A stretch of DNA of 64,000 nucleotides from Seleniibacterium sp963677135 (GCA_963677135.2 CAXXLS010000017.1:682001-746000), one strand, 5' to 3'; positions 18,249 to 26,619 are shown, counted from the stretch's first letter. Notes: generated by a model from the letters alone, not told the origin. Made by a program: numbers and translations.

Positions 18249-18676
18249 TGGATACAGTCGACACCAAAACCCGTTCCAAGATCATGAAAAGTGTCCCACA
18301 AAAGGACACCAAGCCCGAAATGCGTCTCAGAAAGGCGCTGCACGGGATGGGTTTTCGGTATCGACTGCACGACAAAAGATTGCCCGGCTCTCCGGATCTG
18401 GTCTTTCCGAAATACAAGGCCGTCATCTTCGTGCATGGCTGTTTCTGGCACCGGCATGGCTGCAAACAGACCACGACGCCTTCGACGCGTAAGGACTTCT
18501 GGAAGGCCAAATTCGAAGCCAATGTCGAACGCGACAAAAAGAATGTCAGTGACCTCGAAGCGGCCGGTTGGCGCGTGATGACCGTGTGGGAATGCGAACT
18601 GAAGAAAGCTGCTGAGAATGACCTTTTTGAAAAGATACGGGAGTTTTTGCTCTATCGAATGAACAAGACAACCTGA
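18248..18676 (+). CDS. vsr: Very short patch repair (Vsr) endonuclease
   Basis: A 142-aa Vsr family nuclease, close to the E. coli length. The catalytic set is visible: Asp50 in LPGSPDLVFPKYKAVIF, His63 in FVHGCFWHRHGC and His68, matching E. coli Asp51, His64 and His69 with a one-residue offset, followed by NVERDKKN and WRVMTVWECEL. Vsr nicks beside the T of T:G mismatches that arise when 5-methylcytosine deaminates. It is normally paired with a C5-methyltransferase; here that partner would be the enzyme at the front of the DISARM operon, 14 kb upstream. It is translationally coupled to drmC and is the last DISARM-linked gene. Confidence 0.93.
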   Translation: MDTVDTKTRSKIMKSVPQKDTKPEMRLRKALHGMGFRYRLHDKRLPGSPDLVFPKYKAVIFVHGCFWHRHGCKQTTTPSTRKDFWKAKFEANVERDKKNVSDLEAAGWRVMTVWECELKKAAENDLFEKIREFLLYRMNKTT

Positions 18677-18691
18677 AATAAAGGATCAACC

Positions 18692-20557
18692 ATGTGGAAT
18701 GATGTAGAAACAACTCAAGACCTATTGAATTTCAAGGTTGTCGCGGATACGGCAGCCCAAATGATCAAAGACGGAAATGGTCAGCCTGTCTCTATTGGAG
18801 TTTCAGGAAGCTGGGGTGTCGGCAAATCCTCTCTTGTTCAGATGATCGGTGAATCCCTCAAAGGTCTTGATGGTGGGAAAAACTACATCTTCATCAATTT
18901 CAATGCTTGGCTTTATCAAGGTTACGATGACGCTCGCATGGCGCTTCTCCAAAAAGTGGCCGACAAAATAATGGAAGAGTCAGAAGCGCGTAAAACCTGC
19001 GTCGACAAGGCCAAAGAGTTTATCAAGCGCATCAATTGGTTGAGAACTGCGAAGTTCATGGCTCCAGTTGCCACTGGTATCATTACCGGCGGTGCTGTGG
19101 CTGGACCAGTCGGTTCTTTTATCGGCGCGATCAGTGGTTTGTTAGGTCAAAGCGGAATGCCGAGTCAAGAGGATCTGAGTAAGATCAAGGAATCCTATAA
19201 TCAGGTTGCGCCTGATCTGCAGAAACTCCTGAATGATAAAGAAGAAAAGTCAGTTCCGAAGGAGATAGAGGCTCTTAGAGCACTATTCCAGGAGTTGCTC
19301 AAAAAACTCGAATTAACGTTGATTGTCTTGGTCGATGATCTCGATCGGTGTTTGCCCAATACGGCGATCTCGACACTTGAGGCCATGCGGTTATTGCTTC
19401 TGGTTCCTCAAACGGCATTCATCATTGCAGCAGACGAACAGATGATCCGAAATGCGGTGAGATCCCACTTCGGCAATATCGACCTCAGCGATGAACTTGT
19501 AACAAGTTACTTCGATAAACTGATCCAGATTCCGCTCAGGGTCCCTCGGCTGGGTGCCAATGAGGTCAAGGGATATCTGATTTTGCTTTTGGCTGATCTC
19601 GCTCAACGGCGTGGTCAAATCACGCAGGAAGAGAAAGATAAAGGTCACGATGCAATTGTCAGTGCCATCAAGAAATCGTGGGCTGGTGGCCTGACTAAAA
19701 AGGTGATCGAAGACGCTTATGGCGATGCAGCTTCAAAGCTTGCGGTTCAAATCGATCTTGCGGACCAGCTTGCCAATATCATGGCTACCTCAGATCACAT
19801 CGCGGGCAATCCGAGACTTATCAAGAGATTTCTGAATAACCTCATTATTCGGGAATCAGTTGCCAGAGCTCAAGAGATGAGCGTTTCCTTTGAGGAGCTG
19901 GTTAAGTTGCAGATATTTGAAAGATGCGCCCCTGCCGCTGCGTTTGAGTATCTTGCCAAACAGGTCGGCGACAGTGAGGACGGTAAACCGAAATTTCTAC
20001 AGGAACTTGAAGAAAAGGTTGCCAAAGCTGAAGAGCTCACATTTCCACACGAGTCATGGAAAGCTCCATTTATTTCAGACTGGTTGAAATTGAACCCACC
20101 GCTGTCTGAAATCGATTTGCGACCGCTGCTCTATTTGAGCCGGGACAAGGCAATATCCCTTGCTAGTTTCGATGAGCTTTCTCCTGATGGTAGAGAGCTG
20201 TTGTCTGCTCTCTGTGAAGCCAAAGGGTTCTTGCAGCCGCTTATCGGCAACATCAAGCAGATTGGAGTGATTGAGTCGGAAAAAATCCTAACTCGAATGA
20301 AACGGCGAGCCAGAAACCAGCAATGGGAATCAGCCGTTATCGTTCAAGCGTTACATCTACCCAAGGCATTTCCTGAATTGGCTACTTCTTTCATTGCCAT
20401 GCTTGATGAAATTCCAGCAGGCAAAAGGCCCGCACCGTTGATACCTCAATTACGCAACGAGACATGGGCAAAAGAATTGTTGGCTCGCTGGGAGAAGGAT
20501 GACAGCTCTCCTGCACCTGTAAAGAAAGCTATCAGTACAGCCGGGAGGAAAAAGTAA
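18692..20557 (+). CDS. qatA: Qat anti-phage system KAP-family ATPase QatA
   Basis: A 621-aa KAP P-loop NTPase. Walker A is GVSGSWGVGKSSLVQM with Lys45; Walker B is LIVLVDDLDRCLPN near residues 208-222, followed by the KAP sensor block FIIAADEQMI. A Gly/Ala-rich hydrophobic segment (APVATGIITGGAVAGPVGSF) near residues 125-150 is the membrane-like insert typical of KAP proteins. It is the first gene of a complete qatABCD set and begins only 15 bases after vsr behind AAAGGAT, so it may be transcribed with the DISARM operon. The anti-phage role of Qat is known experimentally; the mechanism was not established when I learned of it. Confidence 0.9.
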   Translation: MWNDVETTQDLLNFKVVADTAAQMIKDGNGQPVSIGVSGSWGVGKSSLVQMIGESLKGLDGGKNYIFINFNAWLYQGYDDARMALLQKVADKIMEESEARKTCVDKAKEFIKRINWLRTAKFMAPVATGIITGGAVAGPVGSFIGAISGLLGQSGMPSQEDLSKIKESYNQVAPDLQKLLNDKEEKSVPKEIEALRALFQELLKKLELTLIVLVDDLDRCLPNTAISTLEAMRLLLLVPQTAFIIAADEQMIRNAVRSHFGNIDLSDELVTSYFDKLIQIPLRVPRLGANEVKGYLILLLADLAQRRGQITQEEKDKGHDAIVSAIKKSWAGGLTKKVIEDAYGDAASKLAVQIDLADQLANIMATSDHIAGNPRLIKRFLNNLIIRESVARAQEMSVSFEELVKLQIFERCAPAAAFEYLAKQVGDSEDGKPKFLQELEEKVAKAEELTFPHESWKAPFISDWLKLNPPLSEIDLRPLLYLSRDKAISLASFDELSPDGRELLSALCEAKGFLQPLIGNIKQIGVIESEKILTRMKRRARNQQWESAVIVQALHLPKAFPELATSFIAMLDEIPAGKRPAPLIPQLRNETWAKELLARWEKDDSSPAPVKKAISTAGRKK

Positions 20558-21405
20558 TGGGAACCTCTTCGTCAAGTTCAGGCCCCGGAGGCGGAGTTCC
20601 ATTTGATCCCCCTTGGCTAAGTTCTGTTGCGTCGGAAATCGGGTCGCCATTGGAGCAGATTTCCGGTGAGCCTGCTCAGCCAGATCAGAATCCCCAACAA
20701 ACCGAACCTGCTGCACAACCTGTGGAGATGGCTCCCTCGAGGCGATTTGGCAATGCACGACGGCACCTTGGTGAATATGCAAGCAGTGGTGATCGTGGTT
20801 CCCTAAAGAAAGCGTTGGGAAGCTATTCCCGAAAGGGGATGGGAGGAGCATCCAGAGTTGCCAGTCGAATGCGGACGTCAACGTCTGCCGGTGCAGGACT
20901 TTTCAATTTCCTTCAAGGCGTTCGTGACAGTGCAGATACCAAAGTCAGGGACTGGGTAAATCAACTCACCTCGAAGAACCTTTCGGCATATGAAGTTGCC
21001 GATGAAATCATAGATCAAGTGATATCGACAGGAGGCAGCCTTGAAGAGGAGTCTTGCAGGGATTCCATGGCTCAGGCGATGTCAGACCTGTTGACGATCG
21101 ATCCCAACGTTGATTTGCTCAACATGGATAACGACAGCATTTGGACGGTGATGGAACTGTTCATGTCCAACGAGGCATTCAATCGACTCAATCTGGATAT
21201 CGGTCAGCTATTTGAAAGTGATAGATATTCCCCAAGGGAAGCCGTTTCCAGAATGAATGATATGCGGGATTATTTGAAGTCAGAAATTTCGGCACAGATA
21301 CAGGAGCTGAGAAAGGATACATCCAACCCGACAAAAGCAGAGATGAACTCCCTGCTTCAATCTGCAATAAAGATCACTTTCGAAGTGTTCGAGGAGGAAG
21401 CATGA
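20557..21405 (+). CDS. qatB: Qat system protein QatB
   Basis: A 282-aa protein with a low-complexity start, MGTSSSSSGPGGG, a Pro/Gln-rich linker to about residue 70, and a helical remainder. The Met-Gly-Thr-Ser opening followed by Gly/Pro residues is what I recall for QatB proteins. No enzyme motif is visible. It overlaps qatA by one base and qatC by four bases. The exposed N-terminal glycine is interesting because the neighbour QatC is a QueC-like enzyme and QueC relatives in other defence systems have been reported to modify protein N-termini; that this applies here is inference. Confidence 0.85.
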   Translation: MGTSSSSSGPGGGVPFDPPWLSSVASEIGSPLEQISGEPAQPDQNPQQTEPAAQPVEMAPSRRFGNARRHLGEYASSGDRGSLKKALGSYSRKGMGGASRVASRMRTSTSAGAGLFNFLQGVRDSADTKVRDWVNQLTSKNLSAYEVADEIIDQVISTGGSLEEESCRDSMAQAMSDLLTIDPNVDLLNMDNDSIWTVMELFMSNEAFNRLNLDIGQLFESDRYSPREAVSRMNDMRDYLKSEISAQIQELRKDTSNPTKAEMNSLLQSAIKITFEVFEEEA

Positions 21406-22682
21406 GAAAGATCGTTTGTGCTCCGGAAAACCTCATACCTCAGCAGCTTGAGGAAGGTACAAAATATTTCTCGATATACTCGAATCCTCGAAGGGAGAAT
21501 GTCGGTTATTTCGGTTCGACCTTGATAAGAGACATACAAAGAGCCGGGCTGCATCCTTCAGAAAAAATCTGGGATTTCAACACCATTGCCTTGTCGGTCG
21601 CGTCCGCTGATAATTCGCTCACAAGAAAAGACAGTGCTGATGGGTGGACTCGGCAAATAGATTTAACCGTTCACCTCTGTAATCCAAATGTTTGGGAGCC
21701 AGCGAAGCAGGAATTTGAAAAAACGCTGAGGTTTCTTACAGGGGATTTTTGGTCTCTTACTTTCAAAGACAATGGAGTCACCGCACCAAGAGCAAAAAGG
21801 CTTAAACGATTCGATTGTGACTGTGTTTCTCTTTTATCTGGCGGTGTTGATAGTTTAGCCGGGGCAATCGACATAGTAGCTGACGATCACAAGCCGATAT
21901 TCATATCACAAGTTGTGAGAGGAGATGCAAAAACACAAAGAGACTATGCAAAAAAGATCAGGCCCGAGAGCTCACATTTCCAATGGAGCCACAAGATTCA
22001 TCCCCCCAAAGGGGAATCTGAAGGATCGACAAGAGGCCGGTCTATAATTTTCTTTGCCTTTGCAGCCTTAGCTGCGTCTGCCATTGAAGCACAGTCCGAC
22101 TCATCAACTGATATATACGTTCCTGAAAATGGATTTATCAGTCTGAACATACCGCTAAATTCAGGCCGAATGGGCAGTTTCAGCACCAAGACCACTCATC
22201 CCGTTTACCTAAAAGGAATTCAGAGTATCTGGAATGAAGTCGGAATTAATCTGAATCTCATCATGCCCTATCAGTTCAAGACAAAAGGAGAGGTGCTGGC
22301 AGAATGTAAAAATCAACCGCTTTTGAAGGAGTTGGTTTTTCAATCTGTGAGTTGTGGGAAATATCGAGTGTACAAGATGCAACATTGCGGCAGATGTGTT
22401 CCTTGCTTGGTTCGGAGGGCTGCATTTCAACGCTGGGGAGAAGCCGACCAAACGTCAGGCGGCTATTATTCAGAACAATTAGAACGGATAAATCATGGGA
22501 ACCCCGATGATGTAGGTGCCGCTGCCAGTGCATGTTTAGTTGCCGAGCAATCTGGAATTCACCGCTTGATTTCAGGACACCTTTCTTTTGCCGACCATCA
22601 GAATCGGAGTGACTTCGAAGGTGTCTTTTCCCGAGGGCTTTGTGAGATTAAAGAGCTTTTACTTGGGAAAGGAGTGATATGA
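21402..22682 (+). CDS. qatC: Qat system QueC-like protein QatC
   Basis: A 426-aa protein whose middle is an adenine-nucleotide alpha-hydrolase of the QueC type: the PP-loop SLLSGGVDSLAGAID is at about residues 143-157 and a zinc-binding set, CGKYRVYKMQHCGRCVPC, at about 315-332. True QueC proteins (about 220-230 aa) make 7-cyano-7-deazaguanine; QatC is longer, with an extra N-terminal domain. No other queuosine genes are nearby, so a defence role is far more likely than tRNA modification. It is translationally coupled to qatB and qatD through ATGA overlaps. Confidence 0.9.
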   Translation: MRKIVCAPENLIPQQLEEGTKYFSIYSNPRRENVGYFGSTLIRDIQRAGLHPSEKIWDFNTIALSVASADNSLTRKDSADGWTRQIDLTVHLCNPNVWEPAKQEFEKTLRFLTGDFWSLTFKDNGVTAPRAKRLKRFDCDCVSLLSGGVDSLAGAIDIVADDHKPIFISQVVRGDAKTQRDYAKKIRPESSHFQWSHKIHPPKGESEGSTRGRSIIFFAFAALAASAIEAQSDSSTDIYVPENGFISLNIPLNSGRMGSFSTKTTHPVYLKGIQSIWNEVGINLNLIMPYQFKTKGEVLAECKNQPLLKELVFQSVSCGKYRVYKMQHCGRCVPCLVRRAAFQRWGEADQTSGGYYSEQLERINHGNPDDVGAAASACLVAEQSGIHRLISGHLSFADHQNRSDFEGVFSRGLCEIKELLLGKGVI

Positions 22683-23407
22683 TTGACCTGCATACACACC
22701 TTGATTTATACCCAAACGCGCTTGATATCCTCGCCCGGGTCAATAAAGAAAACCATTTCACACTGGCTGTTACAACCAGTCCAAGGGCATGGCTGGCGAC
22801 CTCACAAGTTTTCAAGGGACATGAGAATATCAAGGTTGCTCTCGGTTTGCATCCCGAAGTCGCTGACCAAAAGTTCGATGAGCTGGATCTTCTATTAAGT
22901 TCGATCCATAAGGCGGACTTCATCGGAGAAGTTGGGATCGATGGCTCTTCAAGGTATTTGAAGACATTCGAGAAACAAGAACTGATTTTTGATAGCACAA
23001 TCCGAGAGTGTGAAAAAGCCGGAGGCCGAATCATCAGTATTCATTCGAGAGGTGCCGCTTCCAAGGTGTTGTCAATCATCAAAAAGTATCCGAGTTGTGG
23101 CACACCAATACTTCACTGGTTTTCCGGATCGATTACCGAAGTGAAAGCAGCCATCGAAATGAGGTGTTACTTCAGCGTCAATTCACTGATGCTAAAAAGC
23201 AAAAAAGGCAGAGACCTGGCTTCGAGAATCCCTTCAGAGTTGGTGTTGCCGGAATCAGACGGACCTTTTGCCACTCTGAATGGCAAACCTATCATGCCTT
23301 GGGAAGCGATGGACGTATGCTCTGCCTTGAGTGATATATGGAATGTCTCTCGCAACGAAGCAGAACAGATGGTTTTGACCAATTGTAAAAAGATAATAGA
23401 TATCTAA
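22679..23407 (+). CDS. qatD: Qat system TatD-like metal-dependent DNase QatD
   Basis: A 242-aa TatD-family hydrolase. Metal ligands of the TIM barrel are visible: His5 and His7 in MIDLHTHLDLYP, Glu in GEVGIDG, His in SIHSRGA, His in LHWFSG and Asp in PESDGPF. LGLHPE is also present. The active site looks complete, so nuclease activity is likely. It is the last qat gene and overlaps qatC by four bases. A DUF262 gene follows after 13 bases. Confidence 0.9.
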   Translation: MIDLHTHLDLYPNALDILARVNKENHFTLAVTTSPRAWLATSQVFKGHENIKVALGLHPEVADQKFDELDLLLSSIHKADFIGEVGIDGSSRYLKTFEKQELIFDSTIRECEKAGGRIISIHSRGAASKVLSIIKKYPSCGTPILHWFSGSITEVKAAIEMRCYFSVNSLMLKSKKGRDLASRIPSELVLPESDGPFATLNGKPIMPWEAMDVCSALSDIWNVSRNEAEQMVLTNCKKIIDI

Positions 23408-23420
23408 ATGGAGCTGATTT

Positions 23421-24197
23421 ATGGCAGGTGAATATGAAAGAGCAATAAGCATCAAGGAAGCGATCGATGCGATAAATAACCGGGATTACCTATTGCCAGC
23501 CATTCAGCGTAAGTTTGTTTGGAGCAGTCATCAGATCTGCGTTTTGTTCGATTCGATCATGCGCGGATATCCTATCAACACGTTCATGATGTGGGAAATC
23601 AAAAGCGACCACATCAAAAACGAATATAAATTTTATGAGTTTCTGAAGTATTACTGCCAGAGGTTCAATGAAGAGAATCCATACGTAAAGACCAGCGCCA
23701 GCTTCAAAGATTTCAAAGCTATAATCGATGGCCAGCAAAGGCTGACGTCCTTGTACATAGGTTTGTGCAGTACATATGCATATAAGCAGCCTCGGGTTTG
23801 GTGGCCGGGGACCATGGATGAAAACATACTGCCGCCGAGAAAGCTGTATCTCGATCTCAAGCAGCCAGTGATTTCAGACGATGATGATTCGCTAATGAAA
23901 TACAATTTCCGGTTCCTGACAGAAAAACAATATCAGGATTCATTGGCTGAACCAAAAGAGCATCACTGGTTCTGTTTGCACAAGATTTTAGAATTTCCAC
24001 AGGTTGATGGAGGGAGCCAGATATGGAACAAAGTCGTAAGACCCTTTCTTGACTCTGTGGGCTTATCCGATAACGAATTTGCTCAAGAGACCCTCTCTCA
24101 ACTCTACGATGTGATCAGGGCGCAGAAGATTATCCATTATTTCAATGAAACCAGTCAGGTGAATCGCCCCGGGATTGTCGGAGACTCCAAACTTTGA
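23421..24197 (+). pseudogene. DUF262 (GmrSD-type) protein, 3' end lost at an IS
   Basis: The frame encodes the DUF262 N-terminal domain of GmrSD-type, type IV restriction-like proteins: the ParB/sulfiredoxin-like nucleotide-binding signature is AIIDGQQRLTSLYIGL (about residues 94-109), preceded by YLLPAIQRKFVW. Homologous sense ends at about 24,159, where the inverted repeat of an IS3 element begins; the last 12 codons (VNRPGIVGDSKL) are IS sequence. The expected continuation of the domain and any C-terminal HNH nuclease are absent from the window. It sits 13 bases after qatD behind GGAG, so it was probably a further gene of the defence operon. It is most likely non-functional. Confidence 0.85.
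24160..24189 (+). repeat. Left terminal inverted repeat of the IS3 element
   Basis: Begins TGAATCGCCCCGGGATTGTC and continues to GGAGACTCCA. About 20 of its first 26 positions match the complement of the right end. Confidence 0.85.
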
Positions 24198-24209
24198 GAG
24201 TATGGGGTC

Positions 24210-24527
24210 ATGAATACGAACAAGAGATACAGTCCTGAGGTCAGAGAGCGGGCAGTCCGATTGGTTGCGGAACAGCAGGGAGAATATACCTCCCGCTGGG
24301 CAGCGATTTGTTCCATTGCGGGAAAAATAGGATGCACACCAGAGACGTTACGAAGATGGTGCAAAGAAGCCGGGGGATCCCAAGAGAGTCGTTCTAAGGA
24401 ACTATCGGCTCAAGAACAATTGAAGCAACTGGAGCGGGAAAACCGGGAGCTGAAACGCGCCAATGAGATTTTGCGTAAAGCTGCAGCTTTTTTCGCCCAG
24501 GCGGAGCTCGACCGCAAACCGAAGTAA
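24210..24527 (+). CDS. IS3-family transposase OrfA
   Basis: A 105-aa HTH protein: RYSPEVRERAVRLVAEQ starts the Tnp_1-type helix-turn-helix, CTPETLRRWCKEAG is its recognition region, and a leucine-zipper-like coil (EQLKQLERENRELKRANEIL) follows at about residues 68-87. It binds the IS ends and normally forms a fusion transposase with OrfB by frameshifting. Its stop overlaps the orfB ATG (TAATG). The gene looks intact. Confidence 0.92.
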   Translation: MNTNKRYSPEVRERAVRLVAEQQGEYTSRWAAICSIAGKIGCTPETLRRWCKEAGGSQESRSKELSAQEQLKQLERENRELKRANEILRKAAAFFAQAELDRKPK

Positions 24528-25423
24528 TGGTGTTTTTTATTGATGAACACCGAAGCCAATACGGGGTCGAGCCGATCTGTCGCCAGTTACCGATCGCCCC
24601 ATCAACGTACTACCACCACAAAGCGCGCCAAGACGATCCTAGCAAGGTTCCGCAACGACACTGGCGGGATCAATTGTTGAAACCTGAGATTCAGAGGGTT
24701 TGGGACGAGAATTTACAGGTTTATGGTGTTCGCAAAGTCTGGCGGCAGCTAAACCGAGAAGGGATACCGGTCGCCCGTTGCACCGTTGACAGATTGATGC
24801 GTGAGATGGGGCTGCGAGGGGTTGTGCGCGGCAAGAAAAAGATCACAACGATCAGCGATCCAACGCAGCAGCGTGCCCCCGATCTGGTGAAACGGACTTT
24901 CAAGGCGAGTCGCCCGAATCAGCTCTGGGTGGCTGATTTTACCTACGTCGCCACTTGGTCCGGCTTTGTTTATGTGGCTTTCGTCATTGACGTGTACGCA
25001 CGCTGTATTGTTGGCTGGCGCGTTTCGACATCAATGAAGACAGAACTCGTTCTGGATGCTCTGGAGCAGGCTTTGTGGGCTCGCAAGAACCGCCGGGAGT
25101 TGATTCATCATAGCGACCGGGGCAGTCAGTATCTCTCAATTCGCTACACTGAGCGACTCTCAGAGGTTGGGATTAATGCTTCGGTCGGCACAACTGGAGA
25201 TTCATACGACAACGCTTTGGCCGAGACCATCATCGGCCTTTATAAAACGGAAGTCATCAACCATCGCGGTCCATGGAAAGGCCGTGAGTCGGTTGAATAC
25301 GCAACATTGGAATGGGTGGATTGGTTTAATAATCGTCGATTGCTGGAACCGATCGGAAATATTCCACCAGCAGAAAAAGAAAATGAGTATTATCGGCTAG
25401 AGGAGTCAAGCGAGGCGGCTTGA
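24527..25423 (+). CDS. IS3-family transposase OrfB (DDE integrase)
   Basis: A 298-aa rve-type integrase core. The catalytic triad is visible: first Asp in LWVADFTYV, second Asp in HHSDRGSQYLS, and Glu in ALAETIIGLYKTEV. The HTH_21-like region (YGVRKVWRQLNREG) precedes it, and the C-terminus has WVDWFNNRRL. The reading frame is uninterrupted, so the element may still be able to move. Confidence 0.92.
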   Translation: MVFFIDEHRSQYGVEPICRQLPIAPSTYYHHKARQDDPSKVPQRHWRDQLLKPEIQRVWDENLQVYGVRKVWRQLNREGIPVARCTVDRLMREMGLRGVVRGKKKITTISDPTQQRAPDLVKRTFKASRPNQLWVADFTYVATWSGFVYVAFVIDVYARCIVGWRVSTSMKTELVLDALEQALWARKNRRELIHHSDRGSQYLSIRYTERLSEVGINASVGTTGDSYDNALAETIIGLYKTEVINHRGPWKGRESVEYATLEWVDWFNNRRLLEPIGNIPPAEKENEYYRLEESSEAA

Positions 25424-25433
25424 CTCAAACGAA

Positions 25434-25463
25434 AACTGTCTCCGGAAAAACCGGGTCGATTCA
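25434..25463 (-). repeat. Right terminal inverted repeat of the IS3 element
   Basis: Read on the minus strand from 25463 it is TGAATCGACCCGGTTTTTCC followed by GGAGACAGTT, matching the left repeat. It marks the junction with the second, truncated IS. Confidence 0.85.
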
Positions 25464-25623
25464 TGGCATCTCTGACGCCACGTATTACAACTGGAAATCG
25501 AAGTACGGTAGCATGAGCGCCTCCGATTTAAAGCGCATGAAGGAAATGGAAGGCGAACTCTCCCAACTCAAGCGCATGTATGCCGATATGGCCCTGAAAG
25601 ACCTGATCGAAAAAAAGCTTTAA
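25464..25623 (+). pseudogene. Truncated OrfA of the second IS3-family element
   Basis: Encodes only the end of an OrfA: GISDATYYNWKSKYGSM, then a heptad helix (LKRMKEMEGELSQLKRMYADM) and MALKDLIEKKL. The N-terminal HTH half is missing. A short frame starting at 25420 fuses it to first-IS sequence by chance. Just before its stop lies a run of seven A then G (25611-25618), the usual slippery site for making the OrfAB fusion in this family. Confidence 0.8.
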
Positions 25624-26465
25624 GGCCGTCCGACAAGCGTGAAGCCGTCACCTATCTGATTGCCGAGCACCGTATGTCTGTACAGCGCAGTTGCCGCTGT
25701 ATCGGTCTGTCTCGGGCGGCCTATTACCGAAGCCCTGCTGCACAGGATCGTGATGCAGAAGTGATTGATGCGATCAACACTCTGCTCGACAAGCATCCCC
25801 GATGGGGGTTCTGGAAATGCTGGAAGTACCTGTATAAACGCTATCGCTGGAACCATAAGCGGGTTTGTCGCGTTTACTGCAAGCTGAGCCTGAACCAGAA
25901 ACGCCGGGCAAAGAAGCGGCTCCCGAAACGGGTTAAGCAACCACTGCTGGTGCCGCATCAACCCAACCAGGTTTGGTCGGCCGACTTTATGAGCGATTCG
26001 CTCTACGCCGGTCGCCGATTCCGAACATTTAACGTGATCGATGATTTCAACCGCGAGCTGCTGCATGTTGAGATCGACACTTCAATCACCGGTAAGCGCC
26101 TGATCCGAGTGTTTGAGCGACTACGGTTAGAGCGAGGATTGCCCGACACCTTAAGAACCGACAACGGCCCCGAATTTCTCAGCGGAGAGTTTATCGCTTG
26201 GGCCGAAGAACACGGGATGACGATTCAGTACATTCAACCCGGAAAGCCGAACCAGAATGCGTATATCGAGCGGTTTAACAAGACCTATCGGGATGAAGTT
26301 CTCAACCTGTACCTGTTCCGCAATCTGAACGAGGTTCGGGAAACCACCTACTGATGGAAAATCGAATATAACGAGCAGCGTCCACACGATTCTCTCGGGG
26401 ATCTGACTCCTGCTGAATATCTGTCAAAGAACGCTGAAAACTCTATTGTTCAACTGTCTACTTGA
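25620..26465 (+). pseudogene. OrfB of the second IS3-family element, nonsense-mutated
   Basis: The frame encodes an integrase core with Asp in VWSADFMSDSL, Asp in RTDNGPEFLSGEF and Glu in AYIERFNKTYRDEV. A TGA at 26352-26354 (ETTY*WKIEYNEQRPHDSLG) interrupts it where relatives have a tryptophan; the homologous sense continues to 26465 (NEQRPHDSLGDLTPAEYL). One G-to-A change from TGG explains the stop. The main open part is 25674-26354. Confidence 0.8.
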
Positions 26466-26619
26466 CGGGGAAGCTTACGGGGCCTTTCCGGCAATCGAAA
26501 AATCGGAGCCGTGGTTGTGATTTTTTTCCGCTTTAGCAGATGCGTTGCAGCGTCGAACGCTCGTCTGAGGAAATCGAAGTGGCCGCTCAGGAAATCCGCT
26601 TGATTTTTCCTTCCCGGTT

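Larger units (their letters stand above)
24160..25463 (+). mobile_element. IS3-family insertion sequence, apparently complete
   Basis: A 1304-bp element with orfA and orfB and imperfect terminal inverted repeats: TGAATCGCCCCGG... on the left and the complement TGAATCGACCCGG... on the right, both continuing to a shared GGAGAC. The layout is that of IS3-family elements. Flanking bases are CAGG on the left and TGGC on the right, so no target-site duplication is visible. Its left neighbour is the DUF262 gene and its right neighbour is the inside of another IS, which implies a deletion or recombination after insertion. Confidence 0.88.
25464..26480 (+). mobile_element. Remnant of a second IS3-family element
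   Basis: The right part of a different IS3-family element: the C-terminal end of orfA followed by orfB with a stop inside it. The left third of orfA and the left inverted repeat are missing, cut off by the right end of the first IS. The right border is not certain; the coding frame ends at 26465 and the true end probably lies within a few tens of bases. It cannot transpose on its own. Confidence 0.75.

Noticed and set aside
21402..22682. QueC for queuosine biosynthesis
   Set aside because: The protein is twice the usual length, no other queuosine genes are near, and it sits between qatB and qatD.
25420..25623. 67-codon frame across the junction of the two IS elements
   Set aside because: A chance fusion of first-IS end sequence with the tail of the second IS's OrfA; not an ancestral gene.
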